Part shown: positions 1-8,633 of the stretch, piece by piece | How the letters are laid out: each line of letters opens with the position of its first letter | Numbering within the stretch: the first letter of the stretch is position 1 | Origin: CAIKMD01 sp963740675 | GTDB lineage: Bacteria > Pseudomonadota > Alphaproteobacteria > ATCC43930 > CGMCC-115725 | Direction: 5' to 3' | NCBI GenBank assembly: GCA_963740675.1 | Contig: CAVUFS010000001.1 | Coordinates: 124,001-188,000, forward strand | Length of the DNA: 64,000 bases | Made by a program: the position numbers and the translations under genes | The notes under the pieces: model-generated | The model's database searches: none | Seen by the model: only the letters and a program-made list of their open reading frames with translations | Told to the model about the DNA's origin: nothing

Positions 1-115
1 CCAGCGCATACCAGTCCAAGTTCCGGTCCAAGGAAATGCCCATCCTGTAGGTGTTAGGGGGCCATCCTTCGCCAAACGGTTGGTCCTTCAGAGCAACCAG
101 CAAGGAGAATCGACC

Positions 116-343
116 ATGCGCAATATTACCCCTTTGAAGCTGTTCACCAGCGCCGCCGTGATGGCATTGGCGTCGCTCACGGTCGCTTGCAACCAGTCCA
201 GCAATAACCCCACGGCACGCGCGCCGCTGCCGTCGAGCACGTTCAGCGCCAATCCGGCGAGCCCGAATTGCTATCCGGACGTCAATCACTGCGCGAGCTA
301 CTCGTCGGGCGACGTCTCCAAGGATAACCCGGCGCAGCAGTAG
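116..343 (+). CDS. Small Cys-motif lipoprotein
   Basis: A 75-residue exported protein of unknown function. The ATG follows a good ribosome binding site (AAGGAG, about 101-107), so I prefer it to the upstream TTG. Residues 1 to about 21 form a lipoprotein signal peptide ending in a lipobox (LTVAC). The mature part is a short Pro/Ala/Ser linker followed by a conserved C-terminal block with PNCYPD, NHC and SGDVSKDNP. The same block ends the protein at 7132-7428, so the two are paralogs, although that copy has an ordinary signal peptide instead of a lipobox. The two cysteines in the block could form a disulfide in the periplasm (inference). I do not recognise a named family. Confidence 0.75.
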   Translation: MRNITPLKLFTSAAVMALASLTVACNQSSNNPTARAPLPSSTFSANPASPNCYPDVNHCASYSSGDVSKDNPAQQ

Positions 344-403
344 TAGCCGATCCAAGATCCGTCCTCGGGTAACGGATCGGTAGGGACGATCGTTCGAAGC
401 GAG

Positions 404-634
404 GTGGATATGGAAGTCGCTTGGCACAATATGCTGATCAGCCTGCCGGTGCTTCTCATTCATTTGGCGGTGGCGACCGGACTCTTTATCGGCGGCGTTT
501 CAATACGTCGCGATTCTGTCCGTGCGACTTTTCATTGCGCGCTTGTGCAATCACATCTCTCGCGGCGATGTTGCCGTGGCCTTGGTGCTGAGGTCGCACA
601 GGTTTCGGGGTGTTGAACGCGGCTGCCATGACCA
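404..634 (+). pseudogene. Remnant of a small membrane protein (DUF350-like?)
   Basis: The ATG at 404 or 410 opens a hydrophobic segment (MLISLPVLLIHLAVATGLF) typical of an inner-membrane helix. The reading frame then becomes non-hydrophobic, while another frame from about 500 to 585 gives a plausible continuation containing RGDVAVALVL. That pattern resembles the conserved region of DUF350 membrane proteins, which have a similar R-x-GN-x-AAA-x-L motif. At least one frameshift is needed to join the parts, and a third frame is needed for the next piece. I call it a decayed gene; the DUF350 assignment is tentative. Confidence 0.35.
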
Positions 635-655
635 GTTGATCGGAACGAGCCGCCG

Positions 656-1117
656 ATGCTTCTCCTTCATCGAACGGTTTTTCTTGTCGGCAATGAGTGC
701 GGCCAGATCATCATGATCGTCGACGGCAAGAATGTTTCGGCCTCGATCAAGTACTTGGCGCCGGAGGCCGATCTTGCCGTGCTCGAAGCGCCAAGCTCGC
801 GATCGGATATGGGATTGCCGATCGAGCAGAAACTCGGCGCTACCCGATGGTCTCGACTGCCTGGGCGGCATCAGGGGTGGTCCGATGCTCAATGAGAACG
901 GGAACGCGTCGGCATTATCGTCGCCGCTTCCGTTCGGCGCGGCCGGAATTATACGGTCGCACCCGAGATACTGCTTGATATCCAAAACCAGTTGGCCACC
1001 AATTTGGAGCAGGTCCCGGCCAGAGATGCGGTCACACCGCCGGTGTCGCTCGAGGCCTCGGCGAATACGCTCCACCGCGTTTCACGCATCGCCGAGACTT
1101 ATTGCATTCCCCAATAG
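656..1117 (+). pseudogene. Decayed trypsin-like serine protease
   Basis: Three consecutive frames carry pieces of one trypsin/DegP-like protease domain. The first, from 656, has IIMIVDGKNVSASIKY and then ADLAVLEAP, which matches the strand around the catalytic Asp. The second, near 860-900, reads GGIRGGPMLNENG, which corresponds to the G-x-S-G-G-P active-site loop but with Arg where the nucleophilic Ser should be. The third, from 902 to the TAG at 1115-1117, reads ERVGIIVAAS and NYTVAPEILLDI, the usual end of the domain. Two frameshifts plus loss of the catalytic Ser indicate a pseudogene, not a sequencing slip. Confidence 0.6.
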
Positions 1118-1244
1118 GGGCGCGGAAACCGGCCCGCACTATCCAACGTATCGGCGATACCATCGTTCAATCGCCATCCGCTCTAGATGATCGCACCTTT
1201 AGCATATCCGGTGACATTCCGGCGGCAGAAGGTGGGAGGTTTCG

Positions 1245-1976
1245 ATGGTGGCTCAGGCTCACATTTCGAGCGATCGGTTGTCTCGTAACGCTACGGCGCT
1301 CCTCAGCAGCGAAATTTTGGTGGCCGACGTCAGCAAAGCGGCAACGGCTTCTCTGACGCTTGGCCACGAACAGCGCGCTCGGCTCGGTAGCGTCGTTCGC
1401 CTCCTTGAAACGGCGGGTCAGAATCTCCCGCATAACGACAACGAAGCCTATCGCTGTGTCGCCAAAGCGACCGCGTTGTTGCAAGCCGAATGTGAACTCG
1501 GCGCGGCGAGCCAGCGATCCGCGAAACGGCACGATTTTCTTCCCGCGTGGAAGATGACGCGCGTCATGACTTTTATCGATGCCAATCTCGATCGGTCGAT
1601 CCGAATCGAGGAAATAGCGTCGATCGCGAAATTGAGCTGTAGCCATTTCTCGCGTGCCTTCCGATCGACCGTGGGCGAGCCGCCGTCGGCTTTCGTGATC
1701 CGCCGCAGGGTCGAACGCGCCGAACAGCTTATTCTTCTGACGGATAAGCCGCTGTCCCAGATCGCCCTCGAGTGCGGTATGGCCGACCAGTCGCATCTGA
1801 CCAAGCTCTTTCGCCGCTCCTACGGGATGAGCCCCGGCAAGTGGCGCAAGCTCCAACAGGGCAGCGAAATCGCGATCCCCGATCAAGAGCAGGACCAGAT
1901 GCCCGCGCTGGCGAACAGTCTCCGGTCCGCGATCGTGGATGATCATCACCGTCAGGCAGTTTCCGCGGCGTACTAG
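1245..1976 (+). CDS. AraC-family transcriptional regulator
   Basis: 243 residues. The C-terminal half (about 103-205) holds the two helix-turn-helix units of the AraC family: IRIEEIASIAKLSCSHFSRA, then the second unit ending in the signature QSHLTKLFRRSYGMSPGKWR. The N-terminal 100 residues are mostly helical and do not look like a cupin sensor, so the ligand is unknown. The ATG at 1245 has a GGGAGG site just upstream. The gene ends 40 nt before an alpha/beta hydrolase on the same strand, which is a plausible target or operon partner. The upstream protease remnant suggests a disturbed locus. Confidence 0.85.
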   Translation: MVAQAHISSDRLSRNATALLSSEILVADVSKAATASLTLGHEQRARLGSVVRLLETAGQNLPHNDNEAYRCVAKATALLQAECELGAASQRSAKRHDFLPAWKMTRVMTFIDANLDRSIRIEEIASIAKLSCSHFSRAFRSTVGEPPSAFVIRRRVERAEQLILLTDKPLSQIALECGMADQSHLTKLFRRSYGMSPGKWRKLQQGSEIAIPDQEQDQMPALANSLRSAIVDDHHRQAVSAAY

Positions 1977-2016
1977 CTTCTTCGGTCGATCAATCCTTCA
2001 ACAAGGAGCGACAGCG

Positions 2017-2847
2017 ATGAATACGGTCACGACGAAGGACGGTGTGGTTATCTTCTTCAAAGACTGGGGACCGCGTGAGGCTCAGCCGATCGTCTTCAGC
2101 CATGGGTGGCCTCTCTCATCCGATGACTGGGACACGCAGATGCTGTTCTTCCTCAATAACGGCTATCGCGTGATCGCGCATGATCGCCGCGGTCACGGCC
2201 GGTCCAGCCAGGTCAGTGACGGTCACGACATGGACCACTATGCCGACGATCTCGCGGCCGTCACGGCGCATCTCGATCTCAAGAACGCCGTTCACATCGG
2301 CCATTCGACGGGTGGCGGCGAGGTGACGCGTTATCTCGGCCGGCATGGCGAGAAGCGCGTCGTCAAGGCCGTGTTGATGAGCGCGGTTCCGCCGCTGATG
2401 GTGAAGACGCCGGCGAACCCGCTCGGCCTGCCGAAACAAGCATTCGATGATCTGCAATCGGCCCTAATGACCAATCGCTCGCAATTCTATCGCGAGCTCG
2501 CGGGTGGTCCGTTCTATGGCTTCAACCGGCCCGACGCGAAGCCGTCGGAGGCGATCATCGCGAATTGGTGGCGTCAGGGCATGATGGGCGGCGCCAAAGC
2601 GCATTACGACGGTATCGTCGCCTTCTCGCAAACCGATTTCACCGAAGATCTTCAGAAGATCAGCGTGCCGGTGCTGGTAATGCATGGCGACGACGATCAG
2701 ATCGTACCCTATGCGGATTCGGCGCCACTGTCGGCGAAGCTGCTGAAGAAGGGCAGCCTGAAGACTTACAAAGGATTTCCGCACGGCATGCCGACGACGC
2801 AAGCGGCAACGATCAACACCGATCTTCTGAATTTTGTGAAGACTTGA
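2017..2847 (+). CDS. Alpha/beta hydrolase, cofactor-free haloperoxidase/arylesterase type
   Basis: 276-residue cytoplasmic hydrolase of the non-heme chloroperoxidase/arylesterase group. Visible features are the oxyanion segment FSHGWPLSSDDWD (27-39), the nucleophile elbow GHSTGG with Ser97, the acid in MHGDDDQIVP (Asp227) and the catalytic His256 in FPHGMP. Length and motif spacing match the family. The ATG at 2017 is chosen because AAGGAG lies about ten bases upstream; a longer frame to 1939 would overlap the AraC gene. Family members hydrolyse esters or lactones and can also perhydrolyse acids; the natural substrate cannot be read from sequence. A strong terminator follows at 2903. Confidence 0.88.
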   Translation: MNTVTTKDGVVIFFKDWGPREAQPIVFSHGWPLSSDDWDTQMLFFLNNGYRVIAHDRRGHGRSSQVSDGHDMDHYADDLAAVTAHLDLKNAVHIGHSTGGGEVTRYLGRHGEKRVVKAVLMSAVPPLMVKTPANPLGLPKQAFDDLQSALMTNRSQFYRELAGGPFYGFNRPDAKPSEAIIANWWRQGMMGGAKAHYDGIVAFSQTDFTEDLQKISVPVLVMHGDDDQIVPYADSAPLSAKLLKKGSLKTYKGFPHGMPTTQAATINTDLLNFVKT

Positions 2848-2902
2848 TTTGAGAGGTTCCTCCCCGACCGGCTCTTTCCTCCCCCCGAACGCCGGTCTAC
2901 TC

Positions 2903-2936
2903 GAGCCCCTCCTGTCGCCGGGAGGGGCTCTTCTTT
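2903..2936 (+). terminator. Rho-independent terminator
   Basis: A perfect 10-bp stem (GAGCCCCTCC at 2903-2912 with GGAGGGGCTC at 2921-2930), an 8-nt loop and a T-rich tail TTCTTT. It ends the plus-strand hydrolase transcript and lies at the end of the convergent minus-strand regulator gene. Confidence 0.85.
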
Positions 2937-5853
2937 AAGGCCCAGTGGCGGGCGCTCGGGGCGGTGGCAAGGAATCGAGAAGCACGCGCGCGGCACGAAG
3001 GTCTGCCGTGTCGAGGCCTTCCGTGAAGCGCTGATAGATCGGTAATAAAGCGCGGCGCGCGCGTTCGGGCTGGTCTTGCGCAAGCTCTAAACGCGCAAGG
3101 CTCAGGCCGCCGCGCAGCTCGCAGTAAAGTGCGCCTTGCTGTCGCGCCACCAGAATGGCTTCGTCGAAATGTTTTGTCGCCAATTCCACAGCCGCTGGGT
3201 CACCGTTTCGGAAAAGGAATTCGCCCTTCATGCGCAGCAATTCGGAGACGAACCAGCGTTCACCGCTGCGCTCCGCCCGGGCCAGAGCGTCTTCCAAGAC
3301 AGCCAGGGCTTCGGTCAATTGTCCCATCCCGGCCAGCGCTTCTGCGAGCGCGCCCTGATATTCGGGATAGCAGATGGTCCAGCCGCTATCGTCACAGGCT
3401 TGGAGCGCCAGCCGTACTTGCGCGGCACCGATCTCAAACTCGCCGCGCTGGACGAGGAGCTTCGCTTGCAAGCATCGTCCCGCGAAGATCCAGAAGCTGA
3501 CATTGCTGGACGTCGCGAGGTCGACCATCATCCCAACGTATCGCTCCGCGGCTGCGAGTTCGCCTGTCGCGAGCGAAATAGGGCATACGGCGATGCGCAG
3601 TGCCTCATAGATCGAGAAATTATGCGCGGCCGTTTGTGCGTCCTTCAGACACGCCAGCGCCATGTTGCGGGCTTGGTGACAGAAGCCCTGTAGCCACAGA
3701 ACGCGGGCAAGCATGATGCGCACGGACAGGCGTAAGTCGTGGATCAGCATGATGGAATCGAGCCGGTCGTTCGGCACCGTCGGCGTTTGGAGCACGCGTT
3801 GCAACAACTCTCGGGCGTTCGTTTGATCGCCACTGTAACACAGCGCATTGCCCATCAATCGATCGCTATAAACGATAAAGGTCAGATCGCCGCTGCGGCG
3901 CGCAACCGATGAGAATTGCTCGGCGGCTGAAAGTCCCGCACGACATTCGCCGACGTTGAGATGCAATCCCCACAACACCCAGAGCGTGCGAAGTTGCCCA
4001 ATGATATCGTCCAGTCGCGTGGCCAATTCGAGCGCTTGTCGCAGAACTAATCTCGTTCTTTCGGTCGGTCCGGCGGTGAAGAACAACGCAATCCCGAGGC
4101 CGAGATGGAGATGCATGCGAACGGCATCGCTCAATTGGAGTTCGGGCGAGGTACCTTCGAGAACATGCTCGATACGATTGCGGCATTCCATTAGCGATCC
4201 AAGATGCAGCCAAACGACGACATAACCCGCAGTCAGCGCAGCACCGAGCTGGGCGTCGCCGCCGGGCGAAAAGGCCCAATCGAGAGCGCTACGAACGTTG
4301 TCGACCTCCCCAGCCAGATTGACCATCTCCGCATTGCCAATTTGCAATCGCGACCCGAGCTCCGCCGACGCGATGCGGTCGCGCACAAATTCGGCGTGCC
4401 GTCTTGCCACGCTTTGACGTTCGCCGCTCTCCTCGAGTTTTTCAAACGCATATGCCCTGATCGTCTCAAGCAGACGCCAGCGGCCGGCTGTCGGGGCACC
4501 GTCCACCGTCACCAGCGATTTTGCGACAAGGCTTCCGACGCCGTCGACAACGGCAGATTGCGGCGACGTGCCCCCGCCAACGACGGAGGCGACCGCGTCG
4601 AGCGTGAAGCCCGCGGGAAACACCGCGAGTTGGCGAAGCAGATATCTCTCGGGCTCCGAGAGCAGGTCGTAGCTCCAGTCCAGGACTGCTCGCAACGTTT
4701 GATGCCGTGGCGACGCGGTTCGCCGCCCCTGGATCAACAATCCAAACCTGTCCGCGAGGCGGGCGGCGACCTGTTGCAGGCCAATCGTCGCGGCGCGCGA
4801 AGCGGCAAACTCGATGGCAAGCGGAATACCGTCGAGTTGCCGGCAAATCGCCGCGATCGTCATCAGGCTGTCATCGCGGGACAAAACTTGAGAATCAAGC
4901 GTCTTCAGCTTCTCGATGAAGAGCTGTACAGCGCTGCTGTTGCGAATGATGTTGGGGGCGTCGTGTTGCGATAATGGAACTTCGAGCGGCGGTACCCGAT
5001 AGATGTACTCGCCGTCGATCCGCAACGCCTCACGGCTCGTCGCTAAAATAGAGGCATGCGGGCAGGATCGCACCACGGTTTCGGCGAGCTCGGCGACTGC
5101 TTTGATGACGTGCTCGCAATTATCGAGCAGCAACAGCAATCGCCTTTGGCCGATCATATGTGCGATCGAGCTTGGCAGAATGGGTTCGCCGCCAAGCCGG
5201 AGACCGAGCACGCCCGCGATCGCCGACGGCGCCAGCGCCGGATCAGACAGCGAAGCAAGGTCGATCAGCCAGACATCGCCATTGAATTCAGGAAGAAGGC
5301 TTCGCGCCGCCCAAAGCGCCAAGGCGGTCTTGCCGATGCCGCCGGGACCCGTGAGCGTCACGACGCGATAGGCCGAGGCGAGATCGCGGAGTTGTTCTTG
5401 CGCTAAGGCACGACCGACCAATTCGCTGGTCGGCGCCGGCAAATTGGTTGGTGGCCGCGAGACCACAGTCAGCTTTGTCGCGCTCTCGGGCGATGTATCA
5501 GCCTGAACCGGTGCGCCCGCGCCATGCCCGTCTCGAGTCACCCAGACCCCGGATAGACGATAGCCGCGTCCCGATGACGTCCTCAGCAGGCCGCGGTCAG
5601 GACCGAGCGCCTTGCGGACGGCCGAGACGTGCACTTGCAACGTATTTTCTTCGATGATGGCGCCGGGCCAGATGCTGGCGATCAGTTCGTCTTTCGTGAC
5701 GAGTTCGCCCGCTGATCGAACCAATACCTCGAGGATGTCAAAAGCGCGCCCACCGAGTGGCACGGGCGAACCGGAATAGCGAAGCTCGCGTCGTGCGAGA
5801 TTGATCTCCCACGGCCCTGACGCATAAATCCCATGCCGGATTTGTTCGGGCAC
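2935..5853 (-). CDS. Winged-helix / NB-ARC ATPase / TPR regulator
   Basis: About 972 residues. Residues 10-105 form an OmpR-type winged helix (Trans_reg_C) with FDILEVLVRSAGELVTKDEL and a final RTSSGRGYRL hairpin. Then comes a STAND/NB-ARC ATPase with Walker A GPGGIGKT (170-177) and Walker B LLLLLDNCEH (240-249). The rest, from about 480, is helical with TPR-like repeats. The architecture is like AfsR/MalT-type signal-responsive activators that oligomerise on ligand and nucleotide binding (family knowledge). The start is uncertain: GTG at 5853 or TTG at 5856, both with only a weak purine-rich site. A FixJ-like regulator lies about 200 nt upstream on the same strand. Targets are unknown. Confidence 0.85.
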   Translation of the reverse strand: MPEQIRHGIYASGPWEINLARRELRYSGSPVPLGGRAFDILEVLVRSAGELVTKDELIASIWPGAIIEENTLQVHVSAVRKALGPDRGLLRTSSGRGYRLSGVWVTRDGHGAGAPVQADTSPESATKLTVVSRPPTNLPAPTSELVGRALAQEQLRDLASAYRVVTLTGPGGIGKTALALWAARSLLPEFNGDVWLIDLASLSDPALAPSAIAGVLGLRLGGEPILPSSIAHMIGQRRLLLLLDNCEHVIKAVAELAETVVRSCPHASILATSREALRIDGEYIYRVPPLEVPLSQHDAPNIIRNSSAVQLFIEKLKTLDSQVLSRDDSLMTIAAICRQLDGIPLAIEFAASRAATIGLQQVAARLADRFGLLIQGRRTASPRHQTLRAVLDWSYDLLSEPERYLLRQLAVFPAGFTLDAVASVVGGGTSPQSAVVDGVGSLVAKSLVTVDGAPTAGRWRLLETIRAYAFEKLEESGERQSVARRHAEFVRDRIASAELGSRLQIGNAEMVNLAGEVDNVRSALDWAFSPGGDAQLGAALTAGYVVVWLHLGSLMECRNRIEHVLEGTSPELQLSDAVRMHLHLGLGIALFFTAGPTERTRLVLRQALELATRLDDIIGQLRTLWVLWGLHLNVGECRAGLSAAEQFSSVARRSGDLTFIVYSDRLMGNALCYSGDQTNARELLQRVLQTPTVPNDRLDSIMLIHDLRLSVRIMLARVLWLQGFCHQARNMALACLKDAQTAAHNFSIYEALRIAVCPISLATGELAAAERYVGMMVDLATSSNVSFWIFAGRCLQAKLLVQRGEFEIGAAQVRLALQACDDSGWTICYPEYQGALAEALAGMGQLTEALAVLEDALARAERSGERWFVSELLRMKGEFLFRNGDPAAVELATKHFDEAILVARQQGALYCELRGGLSLARLELAQDQPERARRALLPIYQRFTEGLDTADLRAARVLLDSLPPPRAPATGP

Positions 5854-6053
5854 CAACTCTCGCCCACAGAGTTTTTTCAGGTTCCTACAGATTTATTCAG
5901 AAATTGGGCGAGGCAGACAAGCCTTTAAAGCAGCCCAGCCGTGAAAGCGATCAAGGCTACTTTGCAACGGAGGATGTTCAGGGGCGGGCAGGGACCTTAG
6001 ACCCTGCCCGGTATGGGGAACGGGCGAAGAGGTAGGACGACACCGTGCCTGTT

Positions 6054-6779
6054 TCAGGCCGCAGCGCGATCGAGATCTGCTTGGGGCAGCGCTCGAGTTT
6101 GAGGCGCTGAACTTGTCTGGGCGATTTTATCCGCCATGCGCGCCAGTTCAGGCAACGACCCTGCCTTCATTTTACGCATGACCCGCCCGCGATGTGCTTT
6201 GACGGTGATTTCGCTGATCCCGAGATCGCTCGCCACCTGCTTGTTGAGTCGGCCTTCCACGACATGTGCCATTACCTGGCGCTCTCTAGGGCTTAAAGTC
6301 TCGAAACGGCTCTTGAGGGTCGAGAAGGAGCGCTGCTCGGAGCACCAGATCCGATCGCGTGCGAGTGCGCATTCGACCGCCTCGAACACCTCTTCATTGC
6401 GGATTGGCTTGCTGAGAAAGTCGACAGCGCCGTTCTTCATGGCTCTGACCGAGGTCGCAACATTACCGAAGCCCGTAACAAAGATGATCGGAACGATGAT
6501 ATTGGCCTCAGCGAGCGCGTCCTGGAACTGCAGCCCGTCTCGTCCCGGTCGCACGTCGATAACCAGGCAGGTGGGAGTGTCTGGGCGTCCGGACAATAGG
6601 AATTCCGGTACGCAATCCGACACTGCAACCCTTACCCCGGCACGACGAAGCGCATCGCTGAACGAGGCCCAGGGCTCAAAAGCATCGTCCACGATAATTA
6701 CTTGCGGTTTTGTCCCGGTGGAGACCACGTTTTCGCAGGGCAGCGGGGCAAGAGAAGAGACCGTGTAAGAGCCGTCCAT
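6054..6779 (-). CDS. FixJ/NarL-type response regulator
   Basis: 241 residues. A receiver domain (about 25-140) has the acidic pair at Asp31-Asp32, the phospho-acceptor Asp75 in LVIDVRPGRDG, Thr102 and the conserved Lys124 in LSKP. A LuxR-type helix-turn-helix follows (about 165-220: LSPRERQVMAHVVEG, then ISEITVKAHRGRVMRKM), as in FixJ/TodT regulators. The loop after Asp75 is shorter than the usual LPGMSG form. There is an extra 24-residue N-terminal tail. No cognate kinase lies alongside, so it is an orphan that may be served by kinases elsewhere. Confidence 0.88.
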   Translation of the reverse strand: MDGSYTVSSLAPLPCENVVSTGTKPQVIIVDDAFEPWASFSDALRRAGVRVAVSDCVPEFLLSGRPDTPTCLVIDVRPGRDGLQFQDALAEANIIVPIIFVTGFGNVATSVRAMKNGAVDFLSKPIRNEEVFEAVECALARDRIWCSEQRSFSTLKSRFETLSPRERQVMAHVVEGRLNKQVASDLGISEITVKAHRGRVMRKMKAGSLPELARMADKIAQTSSAPQTRALPQADLDRAAA

Positions 6780-7131
6780 CGTGCTAATCCTCCAAGGGCA
6801 AGAGCCACTTATCTGCCGTTCGACCGGATCTTGTGCTTCATCCGATTCCCAGCAGCATCGTGATTTTAAGCTAATACGCCCTCGCTGAAGGTTCCTTGGG
6901 GCAAACCTGAAGTTTTTTGAATTATCGATCGATCCCTAGGTATCGCCGATACTTTGGTCTCATCGCGGCTCGCCTGATCTCGCCATGTCCGAAAGGCGCC
7001 AATGAGGGCATGAGATGACAAAGAGCAGCGATTACAGACGAGAAGCTTCGCGTCTGTCGGCATAGCTTTGCGATTAGCGATGCCGCGCGTTCATCCCGTC
7101 CGCGTGCGCTTCAGATGAAAAGGAGCATTCC
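6780..7131. other. Intergenic region without a supported gene
   Basis: Divergent spacer between the FixJ-like gene and the small exported protein at 7132. It is AT-richer than its surroundings around 6860-6940. It should hold both promoters, but I cannot assign consensus boxes with confidence. A 65-codon frame on the minus strand has no recognisable features and no good start site. Confidence 0.5.
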
Positions 7132-7428
7132 ATGTCGCGTACCTCTCGGATGTTGAGCTTTGCCGCGATCATGTCGCTGATCGGTGCTGTCTCTGTGAAC
7201 GTCGCGTTTGCTGCCGATCAGCCGCAGCCTGCGACGCAGAGCGCCAATAACGCTGTTCCGTTGCCGCAGGATCGCCAGGACGCGCAGGCCGGCAGTCCGG
7301 CGTCGCCGAACTGCTATCCCGATATCAATCACTGCTCCAGCTATGCGTCGGGCGACGTCAGCAAAGACAACCCGATCCAGCAGCCGCAACCGCAACAGCC
7401 AGCGCAGCAGGGCAAGAAGTCGCAGTAA
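7132..7428 (+). CDS. Small exported Cys-motif protein, paralog of 116-343
   Basis: 98 residues. Residues 1-24 are a Sec signal peptide with a likely cleavage after VNVAFA. The middle is Gln/Pro/Ala-rich. The block at about 59-82 contains PNCYPD, NHC and SGDVSKDNP, almost identical to the C-terminal block of the lipoprotein at 116-343 (a Val/Ile and two small-residue changes). A Gln/Pro-rich tail (PQPQQPAQQ) follows. The AAAGGAG site ending about seven bases upstream supports the ATG. Function is unknown; the conserved cysteine pair in an exported peptide suggests a disulfide or metal site (inference). Confidence 0.8.
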   Translation: MSRTSRMLSFAAIMSLIGAVSVNVAFAADQPQPATQSANNAVPLPQDRQDAQAGSPASPNCYPDINHCSSYASGDVSKDNPIQQPQPQQPAQQGKKSQ

Positions 7429-7609
7429 CCGCGACTTCCGTCCGATCCATGCTGGCGGGTCGTCGCCGGCGGGAGAATATGAAAGTCGTGTGACAGCCCC
7501 GTTGGGGGCCGCCTTCTACTCATATCGCTTCCGCGGCGACGATTTTTTCCTGCAGGTTGGCGATTGGCGATGAGCTTCCGAGGCTCGCGCCGGCGAAGGA
7601 GGCGATCCG

Positions 7610-7795
7610 ATGAAAAAGAGCCCGCGAAAGAAACACAATCACACGCCCGTTCCGGCTTCCATTCTGTCGAAAGAGCCAGCGTCTCAAGCAAGCAAAGCTC
7701 ATCTGGATAAGTTGCTCGATGAGGCACTGGAAGAGACATTTCCTGCCAGCGATCCCCCGTCACCCGCGATAGATGAAGATAAAGCACGACACTGA
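7610..7795 (+). CDS. Small acidic/basic hypothetical protein with FPASDPPSP motif
   Basis: 61 residues. A Lys/His-rich N-terminus (MKKSPRKKHNH) is followed by an acidic helix ending in LDEALEETFPASDPPSP. This LDEAL-E-x-FPASDPP motif recurs in short uncharacterised proteins of alphaproteobacteria (from memory). The gene has a strong AAGGAGG site, which makes it a real gene despite its size. No transmembrane or signal segment is seen. Function is unknown. Confidence 0.7.
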   Translation: MKKSPRKKHNHTPVPASILSKEPASQASKAHLDKLLDEALEETFPASDPPSPAIDEDKARH

Positions 7796-7948
7796 CACCG
7801 TCCCCGCGCCGCTGCTTTGAGGCGTCACGCTCGATCGCAGACGATTGTTGTGGTCAGCTTGGCGGCAGAGCGAACGCGAAAACCGCGCCGCCACCCGGTG
7901 CGTGGCGGGCTTTCCTTAGGCGGACGCTGCTTCTAGAGGGTCTCGAAA

Positions 7949-8467
7949 TTACTCTGCGGCATCGGGCTTTGTCCGTGCCGGCAGTTTCCAACCTGGGCGG
8001 ATGAAGTGGCACGTATAGCCGTTCGGGAAGCGCTCCAAGTAATCCTGGTGCTCGGCTTCGGCCTCCCAGAATGGACCGGCCGGAGCAATTTCGGTGACGA
8101 CCTTTCCCGGCCACAGTCCCGAGGCGTCGACATCGGCGATGGTTTCCTCGGCGACCCGCTTCTGTTCCGGGGTGGTGTAATAGATCGCTGAGCGATAGCT
8201 CAGGCCGCGGTCGTTGCCTTGGCGGTTCAGCGTCGTCGGGTCGTGGATCTGGAAGAAGAATTCCAACAACTGACGATAGGCAATCCGCGCCGGATCGAAG
8301 ATGATCTCGATGGCTTCCGCATGTGTGCCGTGATTGCGATAGGTGGCGTTGGGCACGTCGCCGCCGGTATAGCCGACACGGGTATTGATCACGCCGTCAT
8401 AGCGACGGATCAGATCCTGCATGCCCCAAAAGCAGCCGCCCGCGAGAACGGCGCGTTCCTGTGTCAT
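7949..8467 (-). CDS. msrA: Peptide-methionine (S)-S-oxide reductase
   Basis: 172 residues, the full length of single-domain MsrA. It reduces the S-epimer of methionine sulfoxide in damaged proteins, using thioredoxin. The active-site motif GGCFWG is at 10-15 with catalytic Cys12, and a second Cys at 153 in the C-terminal part could act as resolving residue. Conserved TRVGYTGG and THAEAIEI segments are present. No MsrB domain is fused and none lies next to it. The ATG follows a GAGGTGGAGGAC purine-rich stretch. It is monocistronic and diverges from the DUF4331 gene. Confidence 0.95.
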   Translation of the reverse strand: MTQERAVLAGGCFWGMQDLIRRYDGVINTRVGYTGGDVPNATYRNHGTHAEAIEIIFDPARIAYRQLLEFFFQIHDPTTLNRQGNDRGLSYRSAIYYTTPEQKRVAEETIADVDASGLWPGKVVTEIAPAGPFWEAEAEHQDYLERFPNGYTCHFIRPGWKLPARTKPDAAE

Positions 8468-8633
8468 CGGATGTCCTCCACCTCGTTAGTTAGGCTGCGT
8501 TCCCCAATAGGATATGGCCGGACCTCGGCCACGATGCAAGCAGGCGAATGGCGAGCAACACCATCGTCTCATTGATAGAGGCTGAGCGCGGTCACAGCTT
8601 CTAATAGCGTGAGTTGGACAACAGGAGCCGACC

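Noticed and set aside
20..60. Possible EcfG-type stress promoter (GGAA...GTT) before the lipoprotein at 116
   Set aside because: The -35-like and -10-like parts deviate from GGAAC and CGTT and the spacing is off, so it is not supported.
551..1075. Long minus-strand frame over the decayed protease locus
   Set aside because: It has no recognisable domain and is antisense to the three protease fragments, which carry clear homology on the plus strand.
7490..7515. GCCCC-loop-GGGGC hairpin after the small protein at 7132
   Set aside because: The stem is only 5 bp and no T-run follows, so I do not call it a terminator.
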